A stretch of 64,000 nt of DNA from Blasia pusilla (GCA_050084515.1 CM114272.1:18724001-18788000), one strand, 5' to 3'; positions 22,331 through 33,803 are shown, counted from the first letter of the stretch. Notes: generated by a model not told the origin, from the letters alone. Numbers and translations are program-made.

Positions 22331-23966
22331 GCAACACTTGATAACAACGTAGAAGACTAGGTGTTTGGAACACCCTGGTCCTCCTCTTCATCAACCGTCG
22401 GAAGTGGAAAAGGTAGCCGATACCTAAATCCACTCCGTGTGAAACCACCACTGTCCGCACCACGGTCCCCAACCAGACCACCCAACAGCTCCGTGATGAC
22501 CAACGCCGATGCCGCACCACCACCAAATTACCCAAGTGACGTCGATGTCGCTCTACTATTGTAGCTCTACTAGCTATGGATGTAGGCAATCTAACCTCTC
22601 ATCACCACAAGAAGTCTCCCCACGTCTCATGGTCATCACTCCACCTCACTATCAGTAGCACACAGGAGTAACACTACTCTGGAAATCAGCGTCAACCCTA
22701 ACAATGGGCGCGCAAGCAAGAAGCACGATGGAGGGGATCCAGACATAGGAAGTCCAACGACAACCCTCCAACCGCAAATGGAAATCAAGGTAACACAATC
22801 CACCAAACGTGGTGCCCCCTGAATCCACAAAACCCACCACACAATTCTAACGCAATAGCTACTCCGCCGCGGGTCGATGACGTGCTAGTCGAACTCGCAG
22901 CACCTGAAAATATCACTTGCATGGAGAGGCTACACCGTACTATGCGCTAGAGGTACATCAACCAAAAACTTGAGATGCATAAAGCGCCTAACACATCTCT
23001 GAATAGCACCAAATGAGCTACAACAGTCTGTACACTGGCATAGTTAAGAACTCAGCAGTTAAGCGTCCTCCAGGCAGAATAGCCCAAAGATGGGTGACCA
23101 GTTATGCAAAACTCAAATCCCAAATCCTGCAACTCCGCCTCTCACGCCCACTCGCCTCGAGCTACCACAAGTTGCCTCGAAGCCTCAAAACGTCGAGAGA
23201 TGCTCGAGACATGCCCCTATCGCCCCGTTCGCCACGCTTCGCCATGCTTCGCTATGGAGAGAGGTCCAACCAGGGTGCCCCCAATGGGATAGGCGTCTCC
23301 AACAATGAACAAGTCACCAACCAACCAGCCCCTCCGATCCGCTGTCCACCATAGCCAGACCTTGAGCTAGTCCGTGAAATTTCGATCAGAAATTACTTCA
23401 TAAATACGTGACCGAAATCAAATTTGTTTCAATCAGAATTCAATTGACCACCATAGCTATCTCCCCACAAAAACTCAGCTACCACCGAGCTCCGTACTCC
23501 GAGCTAAAAATCAGACAAACTTGCTGTCCATACACCTCTAGAACCGCAAATCCGACAGCGCTTCCGCCAAGTTTCATGCACGCAGAAATCCGCAACGCTC
23601 CACGCACTCGAGCAGATAGCTTCACATGAGATCACAATACAAGTAGCAATAGGAACCTCTCACCCGATCTGGATGAACTTCAACAGAGCTTCCGCGACTC
23701 CAAGCTCTCCACATCGAAAAACCATCGAACACGAACAGAATCTTCAATGCTTGATAACTTCCAACTCCCTTGACGAAATCCGGCAATCTACAGCGCGTTG
23801 GAAAGCTCTCAGCAAGGCGATTCTTTCCCAACCAACCACGCACCTGATTCACAGCTCCAACATAGGAAACAATCCCCGAACATCCACGGCTGAGTACACA
23901 ATCAGCCCTAACCAGATCCTCTGATCTACAATCGAAGCTACCATCGATCTACTCCAGTTCTTTGAG
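22331..23966 (-). other. 5' leader of the gypsy element
   Basis: Between gag and the right LTR. Frames here are short and the start codon of gag is not certain. The segment is GC-moderate and includes the 5S-derived stretch at 23047-23099. No further genes recognised. Confidence 0.5.
23047..23099 (+). repeat. 5S rRNA-derived sequence
   Basis: Aligns without gaps over 53 bases with the internal part of plant 5S rRNA as I know it, with about 41 of 53 identical. It includes the blocks AGAACTC-GCAGTTAAGCGT (A-box region) and AAGATGGGTGACC (C-box), i.e. the RNA polymerase III internal promoter. Flanks match 5S only weakly, so it is not a functional 5S gene. 5S-derived promoters occur in Cassandra-type TRIM LTRs and in SINE3 elements. 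Here it lies inside the leader of the gypsy element, on the opposite strand. Confidence 0.75.
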
Positions 23967-24331
23967 TGAAATGCGTGAAAGACCCCTGTCATAAAACACG
24001 TTTACAATCACATACAATCGAGCCAAACCCACTCCACGATGGGAGAATCTAGGTCTAAGCTTATGGAAACACCATAGCCAAGAGCTCTACTCACTACCAA
24101 GGCTAACTCCCAACGCAACAGCTCAACTCAAAGAACTGAATGTTCTTTGAGTGCACTCACCTTATATCCTCCAACCTAAGAGCGGGCCCCTCTTTGGGAA
24201 AGTCACCCCCAACCGAGTAACCCCAACCCTATGTATGGAACCGCATCTCTACCAATCCACTACGGTCCTACATAAGGAATGGCCTCTACTAGCACACCAT
24301 ACTCTACGACATAATCCGTATGGTCATGACA
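23967..24331 (-). repeat. Right (5') LTR of the gypsy element, lacking its tail
   Basis: Nearly identical to 14712-15075. On the minus strand it starts TGTCATGACC at 24331 and ends GCATTTCA at 23967. The ~106-bp tail present in the left LTR is missing, replaced by unrelated leader sequence. No target-site duplication shared with the left end is evident. Confidence 0.8.
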
Positions 24332-25364
24332 AAGTATCCCTATGGGCTTACACATGTATACGTGGTCATTTTTCTTAGTAATTCTATTCTCAAGGAACTT
24401 CAGCCTTTTTTGAAACGGACAATCTCTTCGAAAATAATTAGTTTACACTTGAAAAGATTAGAGTTGATTTTGTATGTGCATGAAAGTTTGTTTCTACAAG
24501 CTTGGATCTCTTATAGCATCCATACTAGTTTCTTCTAACACTGGAGTTTAAACACCCATCGACACCTTAGGATTAGCGGAGACACAAAGTAGAATTCAAA
24601 GACGTCAGAACCTCCACGAGATGCAAAGCTACTGTTGGAATATTTGCATGAACCTAAGATCTTATTTAATTTTGTTGTAAAGTGGAAAATATAAAAGTCA
24701 GGCATTTGTGCCACCTCATCGCATGAGCGCTCTTAAGAGTGATTCTATATGGGCAGATCTTTTGAATATCTCCAATTTCTTTGGGCATAGACTTTTCATA
24801 CAATATTAAAAGTACCGAGTTCATGTTGAGGTTTAAAAACCTCAAATAGTAGGCAACTTGTCCAACTAGTGCATGTCGATCCAACGATGGGTAAAATTTT
24901 CACTAAATAACTTTAGATTTTACCAACTTGTTCTCGTACATTAAGAAAGTGCTTAAGAAAAAAACAACTAAATTTAATTCAATCATAGAAGGCTTCACCG
25001 AAGTTGCACGACTTACTCGCTCCAAGCATGCACTTCCATGCACCCCTTAGAAAATCCCTTAGATTGTCCATGCACAAAGCCAAATGGTTCGATGGATTTG
25101 TTACACTCAAGCCAACTTCACATTCTTATAGGTGGGGAAATTCTCTTTCCTCACTTCATTTTCTCCTAGGAAAATGAAGATGAGAACATCCATCGGTTTC
25201 TAGTGTCCAAAAATGCCACCACTTTTAAAAACAACGAAGAGAAAGGTAATCTCAAAAATTAATCTTTTGATCCTTAGGTATGTCAATAAGAAGGGAAGGG
25301 ATAATTCGGTGTGTCAAAACATGTAACGAATGAGTGAGAGACGGAGAGAGAGAAGTAAGTAAGA
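24332..25364. other. AT-rich DNA with no recognisable gene
   Basis: Short frames only; no domain, RNA gene or repeat partner noticed. Confidence 0.4.
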
Positions 25365-25624
25365 TCTAAAATTGATTTGCTCGCGGAGTACGAAGCTGGC
25401 AACTTCTGAAAGATGCGTTTGGGCTGCCAATGAAAGCTTCGAGGAAGAACGTGAGTGTGTGAGGATTGTCACATGACCAGTTCGACCCCTCCATTGAAGA
25501 CGATGCGAGAGGAGAGAGAGGTGATGGTGGAAGAATAATTAGCCCCTCCAAATCGTGGGAACAACCCGCAAGTCCACGCGCGATTGCTAAACAAGAGTCG
25601 GCCATTAAGAAGCTCGTGGAGGTC

Positions 25625-25662
25625 GGGGGGGAGGGGGGAGGCGGGGGGCCGGGGGCCGGGGG
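25625..25662 (+). other. G-quadruplex-forming tract
   Basis: Consecutive runs of five to seven G separated by one or two bases (G7-A-G6, then G6-CC-G5-CC-G5), enough for a stable intramolecular quadruplex on the plus strand. It lies at the edge of a GC-rich patch. Confidence 0.8.
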
Positions 25663-25798
25663 TTAATATCGATCAGGCTTCGTCCCCAAACGCCCCACAA
25701 AATGAGGTATTTTTGCCTTCGTTCTTTTACTCGTAGCCTTTTGGCAGAAATAGGCACTCTAAATTTGCTGGCGAAGTAGATGAACGCATGGAGGCCTC

Positions 25799-25814
25799 AC
25801 CCTAAACCCTAAAC
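25799..25814 (+). promoter_or_regulatory. Telomere-type motif (double telo-box)
   Basis: Two tandem CCCTAAA units, the plant telomeric repeat. Short copies of this motif (telo-boxes, AAACCCTAA) are common in promoters of plant translation-related genes. No gene was found beside it, so it could also be a remnant of telomere-type DNA. Confidence 0.5.
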
Positions 25815-25864
25815 GACCTCCTCGCCAGGGTGTTTGCCATGGAGAACCTCACGACGTTTTCCAA

Positions 25865-25878
25865 GGGGGGGGGGGGGG
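25865..25878 (+). repeat. Poly-G run
   Basis: Fourteen consecutive G residues. Confidence 0.9.
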
Positions 25879-26440
25879 AGATGCCCTCGTGCCATGCCAC
25901 TTAGGGCTTCCGTAATAGCATATTTTCCTCTCTAGAAAAAGAAACCCCATAAATGAAGGAGAGGAGGGACAATTATTAGGACGGTTTGTGGTCGCTCGAG
26001 GACATGCCAATGGAGGGATGTGTGTGTGTGTGAGTGAGCGCGCGCATATACAGTTGGTTCCCCTAAAGTGTGTCGCGCGCGTGTTGTGAAGAAGAGTCGC
26101 TACTTCTTTACCCCAAAACAAAATCTCCTCCCCTTTATTGTGTCCCTTTCTTTTGGGCGAGCACACCGTCTAATCTCACTTACGATCTTTGCCTTTCGTT
26201 GTTTGCATTGGAATGCTTTCTTGTCAAGTTTAGAGGAGAGCGTTATGGATTCACGACTTCCCGTCTCCAAGAAGTTTTATAGCATCTAAAACAGTCTCGA
26301 TACAGGTGAGGAAAGAATAGGTTACATTCTTCAATTTTCCTACTTTCTTCCATTTCTAAAACTCCATTGCGTAGCTGGATTTTATGAGATTTTTGTTGCA
26401 CTTTGTCTTAAAGTGTGAACTTGCACACCCACTAACCATA

Positions 26441-26660
26441 CCAGTCGGCAACTCGTGCCATGCGCGGAGTGAAGAGATCAATCATGTTACACACAAAACG
26501 GCGTAGAAGGGGGAAACATTTTCTTGATGTCCGTAAGATAGAAAACATTTTTATCTATCCAATTACCACATGTCAAACAAGGAGGTGTTTTAGCATACCG
26601 AGAAAACGCTTTTCGATAATAACATAAATATCCCACCAACCACCAAGGTAGGAACAAATT
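26441..26660 (-). mobile_element. Helitron-type 3' end region (copy 2)
   Basis: Homologous to 33803-33990: both share a GCCATGC block, a run of about ATCAATCATGTT then ACACAAAA, and CACATGTCAA further in. On the minus strand it ends GCATGGCACGAG, then CTGG, which satisfies CTRR. The stem is decayed. No coding capacity; the 5' end was not found. Confidence 0.45.
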
Positions 26661-27191
26661 TATCGGATTCAAAGTACAAGATGGTGTTTCTAAGATTAGG
26701 GCTAGTCATTTCTCGGCCCGGACGATCGCGTTAGGGGTTAATCCCGTTGAGAGAAACGGATACCTCTTTGGGTTTGCCCTTTCTCCAAAAGCTGATCTAA
26801 TGTGGATGATATTAAAATTACTTATTTTCTTTCAAATTCCTCGAAACATATTTTCACTTAAGGTACGCGCGTGTGGACCAGATAAGGATTCATTCCACAC
26901 CCTTTTGGGAGGGCGAGTCAAAGCAGTCACCTTCGGGTGGGGCTAGCTTGAGGCCTCAACGGACGTCCCCGTGCATCTCCATGGTCGTGTATAGCAGCAA
27001 CCTCAGGGCATGGAAAACTATCGAAAACTACCGACTCCTGATTCCGTGAACTGAGAGCCCCGGACAAGGCAACACGGGCAAGGGACCGGCCGTTGCAGAC
27101 TGATCTTTAGTCTGTAAAACCGCAAACTCGTCGAGTTTTCTTGAGCCCGAGTAGCTGAAGTCGATCGTAGGCCGGGGAGAGGAGTGCACGG

Positions 27192-27241
27192 TCTCGAAAA
27201 GGATCGAACAAGGAGCGCTCCTTTTTCGATCCTTTTCGAGA
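27192..27241. repeat. 50-bp near-perfect palindrome
   Basis: Reading from TCTCGAAAAGGATCGAA to its complement, the two 25-bp halves match except for one mismatched pair, with no spacer (centre AGGAGCGCTCCT). It would extrude as a cruciform. Confidence 0.9.
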
Positions 27242-27932
27242 TGGGGTACACCCGCGGAATCCGAGGGCCGCATGAGGTGGGATGATTGAGTTTTCGACGA
27301 TGAAAAGGGGATTTGGAGGCGTAAAAGAAAACCTATTTGCATTCTTCATGGCGACATGGGCACAAGAGCCTTATCTGTCGTAGACCCAAAGAATGAAAAC
27401 GGGTTTTGACGGAGGATTACGTCGAAAGAAAAAGCGTCGTCCAATGGAAGCTCCCGAATTCGACGTTGCAATGCCACTGGACTGGTCTGAATTGGTGGTG
27501 TGTACATCTTTCTTCACGTGAAGGTACCATGTGTCCCCTCGCCCCCATTTCCCCAGGTTAAAATAGCTTTGGGAAGCTCAATGACAACAAATGACGTGTT
27601 GTCATTGCTGCTTTGCTTTTCGTGACTATGCGCACACTTCTTTCTGTCTGTCTCTCTGTCGGTCCGTCTGTTCCGGGTCGATGCCCGGCCCAATCACCTT
27701 CCCATCCTCGGACGGGAAATCATATCATATCGGGTGGCCATGCTTTCGGGGCGCTCCGTTCGTACGATCGGATGGGCTCGGGACGGACGGACTAGGAGAA
27801 ACCTACCCGCTCTGCTCTTCTTCATTCTCGGCCCTCCCCAACCGCCGGTCTCCCGTGCGTTCGACCTCGGTTCGGACGCTGTTAGCCGCTGGACATCACA
27901 CGAAGCTACGGCGGACGGCGGAACTTTAGAGA

Positions 27933-28005
27933 ACTTTTCTATGAAACGCCGTCGTCGCGCTTCTCGACTTCGGAGGAGCGCGACGACGGCGTTTCATAGA
28001 AAAGT
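27933..28005. repeat. Perfect 29-bp inverted repeat, 15-nt loop
   Basis: 27933-27961 and 27977-28005 are exact reverse complements around a 15-nt loop. The arms are GC-rich (CGCCGTCGTCGCGC core). Perfect arms imply recent origin or selection. Possible readings: a foldback or MITE-like element, or a precursor of small RNAs if transcribed. Confidence 0.9.
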
Positions 28006-30069
28006 AGTCGTCCCAATGGAGCGCCCCGCACGGAAGGAGAATACCGCTCTCTTCGCTTCGCTTCCATCCGGAAACTCGACCCGCGATAGAGAAAGTGTCC
28101 GCTGGGCTAACGAAGTCGGCCACTTTGGGAACACTACTAAGCTATTCCCGAGGGAAACTTGTCACTTTGCCGGTGATGAAAAAGGGGGACTTGGCCGCAA
28201 CGAAAAAGCTTCGTCACTCCAAAAGTTTCAGTCGCTCTCCGCTACAGCCAATGACGTGCGAGCAATTGATAGCAAAACCTCCCGGCAGGCACAGCACCGT
28301 GGAGAGCCATTGGCAGCCGCAATCGGAATAAGAGCACCGCTGAAATGGCATTGTTTCCTCAGTCGACCCACACCGTCATTTGGCGTTTCCCGCCCACCCT
28401 CTGGGCCCCCCGCCCTTCATCTTCGCAATCTTTCCCCCGCTCGCCATTGGACCCTGAAAGCGATCCCACAGCTGTCCACCAGTCGGACCTACGAACGACA
28501 CGACTTATGGAGAACTGGCACCCACTGGTATGCGAGTGACGCCACATCAGCCTACGACGTAGGCAAGGTGCGGGTGACGTTCGGAGGAACGACAAGTGGT
28601 TATAGATAGAGGGCACCCCCAAAAGAAATTGTTTTAAAAAAAATGTCTTCTCGACGCCAACGACGAACGAAAGAAGCGTCCTTAGCCGACGCCGTTCTTG
28701 GAGCGACGGGAGGAGTTTATTTCATCGACATAATAATGCGGCAGCTGATGGCTCCCGAGTCCCGTGCCCGTAAACTTTTCGTCGTTAGGGAGTGGAACAT
28801 GTAAGAAGAGGATTAGACACCTGCAAACCGGATTTTTTAAGGTTACGAGTGACGATCGATCGATGTTCTTGGAGGATTCTAACGAACGGCCCGTCCCACA
28901 CCGTTTCCACGTTTGAGTGATTTATGTATTTCCTTCTTGCTCTCTTTCTCACTTAAGCACCCGCATCGATCATGGTTTGCAAGATGGACACATCTTTTGG
29001 AGTAAAAGTCTTACGAGATGGGGTTTGGGAACTTGAAATACGACAACTTGAAAAACAAACGAAAGCACATTCATGTGCCCAACTTCGATGGTATCCTCCG
29101 GAATCATCTTCTCTTAGACTACTCTCGTCACAAAGTCGAAACGTTACGTGGACGTCGGAAACTATACTATCACTTGTTGTAGAATTACATTCGGAAAGCA
29201 GCAAATCCCGGCCCCACAAATGACTCCTTCCCAAAGTCAGCGCGTGTTTTGAGGAGCTTAGGGGATGGATTAAACGGTCGTGCGATTAGAAGTGAGGGCC
29301 ACCAAAAACAAATCAAGAAAGAGAAGCGGAAGGAGAAGAAGCAGCAGCAGAATCTCACGACATCTTCGTGTGCGGGTGATGGATCTTTCTTAGGCGGTTT
29401 GGAAGAAGGAATGGCACATTCATATGATTGAGAATGGCGTTCGGTTCGGATAGAAGATTTGCAAACAAAGAACAAATCTAGACTCCAACGAGAAACCAGC
29501 TCTCGCGAGATCTTAGGGAACTAATAATCAGACAACGAGGAAGAGAGAACCGACTTATCCGATTCATGTAAGCTGGACAAAATTATGTGAAGGCCCACAA
29601 ACCTCACCTCTAATCCCAAAATTAGACAACTACAATCCAACGCTTTTCTCCGTCGAGTCCGGAACGACGTGAGCGAGGTAGCATTCTCTCACTCTCCACT
29701 GCCTCCAGTCCCACGACAATTCCCGCTCCGTTACGATCGTTGCCCAGCCGTTCCGCGGGCGAGCGGGGGCCCGCGTTTCATTTCCTCCAAACGTAAGTCC
29801 TTGGACCGTCGTCCCCTGGCTCCGGACTCCGGAACCGCGCGAAGGGCGAAGACCTCTAGGACCTACCTCCTAATCTGGCGACACGGTCTTAGACTGCGAT
29901 CGAACCGGGCTTCCGGCTTCGGACCATGAAACTTGGACTCGATCGTTTCTGGATCAGTACAGGGGTCGGTTTAGGAGGGCGTGTCAAATGTTGCCCGGAT
30001 GCAGTTTAGCAGGGTCCGTCAAAGTTTTCCCGGACTGTGCTACTAAGAGGGGCGGGGTGTTTTGATCGG

Positions 30070-30300
30070 AGCCAACTCTATGGCGTCCCGGGATAGTAGG
30101 GCGTCTCATTAAGCGGGGCGTAGGTCAAGAGACGTCTTCTTGGTATTTGATCGTAAAATATTGACGATTTATAGTTACGTCCGCGTACATTTAATTTTGT
30201 CAGGTGTGCCCTGTGTGACCTAAATAGACGAGAAAATGGATTGGACGTCCGGCCGTAAGAGACGCGCGTCCACCTCCTCTGGCACCCCGTATTCAACCGG
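30070..30300 (+). repeat. Dispersed repeat B, copy 1
   Basis: Diverged match in the same orientation to about 37110-37345. Shared blocks are TTTGA-CGTAAAATA, TTA-GTCCG, GTGACC..TTAAATA, and a GGCCGTA-GAG...GCGTC-ACCTCC..GGCA-CCCG string. Unknown class; non-coding. Confidence 0.5.
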
Positions 30301-30499
30301 ACATCAATCCATAAAAAAAAGTTATGGATATGACGTCTAGTGCCACGGCCTACAACTTTAGACGCCCTAATCTGAGCATGATCGTTCGAAGGGTTCTTTA
30401 TGTTCGAGTTGCTCGTCCAGGCACACCTTTATCGAGACGTGGCCAAGGTGCGTTTAGCATACCCCGCTTTGCATTCATGAACACCCCCATTTGTGGCAT

Positions 30500-30732
30500 T
30501 TGATGTCAAACATCTCCTCTATTAGGGGATTGTTTGACACCCCTTAATATCACTTATTCATCTGCAGATTCTATATAATTAAAAGAGGATGGGGTTAGAC
30601 AAAACCTCATTTGGTGTTGACATCTGCCCTTTCAGCCCTCCTCCGATGTTGACACCTGCCATTTCTGGCTAAATTAGCAAGGCCTAGAAGGCCTTTCCCT
30701 TCACCCGTGCATGGCACGAGCATCACACTAGT
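30500..30732 (+). mobile_element. Putative non-autonomous Helitron 3' end (copy 3)
   Basis: Ends with the stem CGTGC (30706-30710) / GCACG (30714-30718), nine bases, then CTAG (30728-30731) and T. Upstream it contains two GTTGACA-CTGCC blocks like those of copy 1 at 13.5 kb. The start is not defined. Confidence 0.5.
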
Positions 30733-31241
30733 TGGTTGTATTACCTTCAAAACTACCGTGACAACCTGATTAGTGTCCCAAAGTGGACTCATGAACAGAA
30801 TGAATGGTAAAGTGGGCGTTGATCACTCGTGCCTAAATGCCTCATACATGATGCTCAAGTTTCTTTGTGGATCACAACTTTTTTAATAAGACGAGGACTT
30901 GGCTCCTCATTTTTTCGTGGCCACTCCTACACTCAAATGATGAACTCCATAGTACATCTGATTTTTTTCCTCGACAAGGAAGAGCACTTGAATGCCAACG
31001 ATCAAGAAATGCATTTCCGGCATAGGCATGAACACATACAAGAACACCTACTAAAAATGTGAACACCCTCCATAGTCAACAACCGGTAGGGAGGGAGACA
31101 AGTTGACAGTTTTCACAACTGAGACAAACAAGTCGGGTGAACTTTCATCGGGTGGTTTAGTAGGCATCACTTTACCAATTGGAGGGTCTAGTCTAAGTTT
31201 GTCTCAGCCATAGTGATATTTCATTGTATTTGATCTAGCGT

Positions 31242-31805
31242 GTGTCTTATAGGTTGGTCTATCATACCAAGAATTTTGATGGGCAACCTTGGATGTCCCT
31301 CCAATCCCTTCGCATGGATACTCCTAGCAAGTTCAAGTGGGGCCAACAAATGGCCACATATAACTGGATTCGTTCTCATGATCATGTTCTATTTTGTCTT
31401 TGGTCGAATATATTCTCAACAACTCTCAAATTACGCCTTATACATACTCATCCTTCCCTTCTAGATGTGCGTAATTGTGTACACATAGAGCCCATTGATG
31501 CAAAATTTATCCTCATTCTCCAATATGCACATGGTGGAGAGCAAACAACAACCCAGAATATGATGAAAGAGGCAATAGCATCAATTCCTAATACTATCAT
31601 ATCTATCATTGGGCAAGACCAACTACTTGTCCCACCTTCTACTACATACGCAATCTCTTGTTGCCAAGTTGACAAGAGGTTACATCTCGTGGTGACTTTT
31701 GTCTATTGGGTGATGTGGTGGTTGTTATTCAAACCTAGATTTTTACAGGTTATGACTTGGTTTGTCAGGTTCTACATATTAAAGTTTTTGTGTCTAATAG
31801 AGTAA
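31242..31805 (+). CDS. Unrecognised 187-codon open frame
   Basis: The longest frame in this AT-rich region. Its composition is rich in aromatic and hydrophobic residues at the C-terminal end, with Trp-rich patches, and shows no family motif. The surroundings are transposon debris, so it may be a fragment of an element or a chance frame. No splice or promoter evidence was found. Confidence 0.15.
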   Translation: MSYRLVYHTKNFDGQPWMSLQSLRMDTPSKFKWGQQMATYNWIRSHDHVLFCLWSNIFSTTLKLRLIHTHPSLLDVRNCVHIEPIDAKFILILQYAHGGEQTTTQNMMKEAIASIPNTIISIIGQDQLLVPPSTTYAISCCQVDKRLHLVVTFVYWVMWWLLFKPRFLQVMTWFVRFYILKFLCLIE

Positions 31806-33294
31806 CAATAAGAAAGGAGTAAAGTTATGTAGTAAGACATAAACCAATGGATTGATTTCTTTTGCAATGGAAGTTTTTGGGCATTTATATGTATTTATTG
31901 ATACTTTCTTGAAAATACGAGCTCATTATTTTCTTGAGAATTTCCAACTCATCCCTACTTGTAATCCTTCTCTGTCCAATTTCACTTCTTGTTATCGATG
32001 ATACATCTCAATAACATTTTAAGCTATTAATGAATAATAATCGAATAGCTTGTTGATTTTGTTTTTGTGTCGGCTTGTTGCCATTTTCTTTTTGCATTTC
32101 TTGCCCCATTTCCTTCTTGGGATGTTCTTGCCTTTCCTTGTCCTTTTAGAGATTATTTTTAATAATAAAATGGATTTTCACTGAGAGATATTTACTACTT
32201 AGATCTCCATATTTCATTTCAACTTAGTTGATTCTTTCTCCCAAAGGAGAACAAAATTTATAAATCTCCCCATCCATGAATGGGGAGATTTGTGATTTCC
32301 TCTTTTCCTTGTATTAAGGATCTCCTCTTTCCTCGTTTTAAGGAATCATTTTTCTTCTATGATTCTTTTATAATTCTTATGTGATTATGGAACTCTTTTT
32401 TTAAAAAAAAATCTCATATATGTATGTTCTTTGCAAGTACTACTCTATTTTTAAGCTTGCAATTGTGGATGGTTCTATGTCATTCGTAAGCTATCATGAT
32501 GTGTTTTGTGACTATATGGGGACTCATAAAATGCTTTGCTCACACTTGCAATGCTTACAACTTACAATATTTCAGTGTTGTGGAATTTTTTTCCACCTAG
32601 TAGAAGATGAAGTCAATTTGGACAAATAGGCAATTTTTGTCATTGTGGTGTAACTATTATTATAAATCTCAACACTCATATATGGTAATATTTTTTAATG
32701 TTATGCCTCCCTTCTCATGATAGTATTTTAGCATAAATCAAGTGTCATTCACTCTAACTTTTTGGCACTAGAACTTAAAATTTTAAATATATCTCTATAT
32801 GTGGGTAGTACACGGAATATCTAACTACGGAGGATATGATGGTGCACCCGGTCAAAAGTCTTCGAGGAGATTAATATCCTCTTTGGCTCTTAGGTTAGAA
32901 TCCAAATATCCTTACTCTTCTTACGTATTGGTTGGATTATAGATTTTTATGCTAAGTAACCAACCAAAACAAAACAATTTTTCTTTATGTTATATAATAA
33001 AGTATGCCACATATGCCCCTACTGGGGTAAGCACTAGACCAAAATGGAAGCTTTTTTTTCATTTGATATGACATTGGCCGTATCTAGTGATCATGCCATC
33101 AACATTATGCTCTCCATTACAAGTTCTACATGTTGAAAAATCTTTAGGATTGCCATTACTTTTCCTCAATCCACTCTATGGTTCCATGAGTAAATTGCCT
33201 CATTCAATGATAGCTACCTCACACTACTATCATTCCTGATTTTTTAACATCATAATTTTTTTGTATATTAAATAATTCCCTAGTTCAATGTTTG

Positions 33295-33295
<1 letters not shown>
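31806..33295. other. AT-rich DNA with no recognisable gene
   Basis: Long T-rich stretches and short frames; nothing recognised. Confidence 0.4.

Positions 33296-33378
<83 letters not shown>
33296..33378. repeat. (AT)n microsatellite
   Basis: About 41 uninterrupted AT units. The frame over it only reads alternating Tyr-Ile. Such tracts are prone to length error in assemblies. Confidence 0.97.
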
Positions 33379-33380
<2 letters not shown>

Positions 33381-33803
33381 CATTAATCCATGTTATCTAC
33401 TTAATATCAATTTCAATTTCATAAATATCCATCATAATGCATTTTGCATTTCTACCTTAACTATCCCCCCCTTTTCACCCCACCGCCATTCCGCCCTTTT
33501 TATCTTTGCCAATCCACATGGGCATTCCCCTTAAAAATATCTCCTCCTTGGTTTTGACATTTTCTCATCATAGTCTTTGTTTTCAAGTCATAATTTCTTT
33601 TCTTGGGGTCATCAATAATAAATCCATGGAATAAAATTTATAAGATTGGGCCAAGGACCATCCTTGGTGCCATGAGCCTTGTTGTTTAGGATATACAAGG
33701 ACCATAGACAATCCTTAGTCTTAGTTGTTTAATTAGCAACATCCATGTCGTTCACAACTCAATCCGGTTGCATGTTGTACCAGAATCCCAAATTACAACT
33801 ATA

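Larger units (their letters stand above)
14606..24331 (-). mobile_element. Ty3/gypsy LTR retrotransposon carrying a DNA methyltransferase and a PHD finger
   Basis: A 9.7-kb minus-strand element. Terminal repeats lie at 14606-15075 (left, 3' side) and 23967-24331 (right, 5' side). A polypurine tract sits at about 15184-15194. Internally, reading right to left: gag, protease, cytosine methyltransferase, RT, RNase H, integrase, PHD finger. The order RT-RNase H-integrase is that of Ty3/gypsy (Metaviridae-like) elements. Several single-base indels and stops interrupt every domain, so this copy cannot make its proteins, yet most motifs are intact, which suggests fairly recent activity. The arrangement of terminal repeats is irregular (see separate entries). 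No obvious tRNA primer-binding site of the common TGGTATCAGAGC type is seen next to the right repeat. Confidence 0.9.
26880..29940. other. GC-rich island without a supportable gene
   Basis: GC-rich, CpG-rich DNA with many overlapping frames. The longest (27734-28609, plus, 291 codons) spans the perfect hairpin at 27933-28005, so both arms are translated, and it has no domain. Promoter, leader or transposon-derived DNA is more likely than coding. Other frames (e.g. 28972-29223, 29669-29929) are also unrecognised. Confidence 0.3.

Noticed and set aside
22033-22564. Plus-strand frames across the gag region
   Set aside because: They are shadows of the minus-strand gag, which carries the recognisable motifs.
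23047-23099. A functional 5S rRNA gene
   Set aside because: Only the internal 53 bases match well; the 5' and 3' ends of 5S are not conserved and no T-run terminator follows.
27734-28609. 291-codon open frame in the GC-rich island as a gene
   Set aside because: It runs through both arms of a perfect hairpin, has Arg/Ser-rich low-complexity composition and no domain; long frames are expected in GC-rich DNA.
33292-33534. 80-codon frame beginning with alternating Tyr-Ile
   Set aside because: Pure translation of the AT microsatellite.
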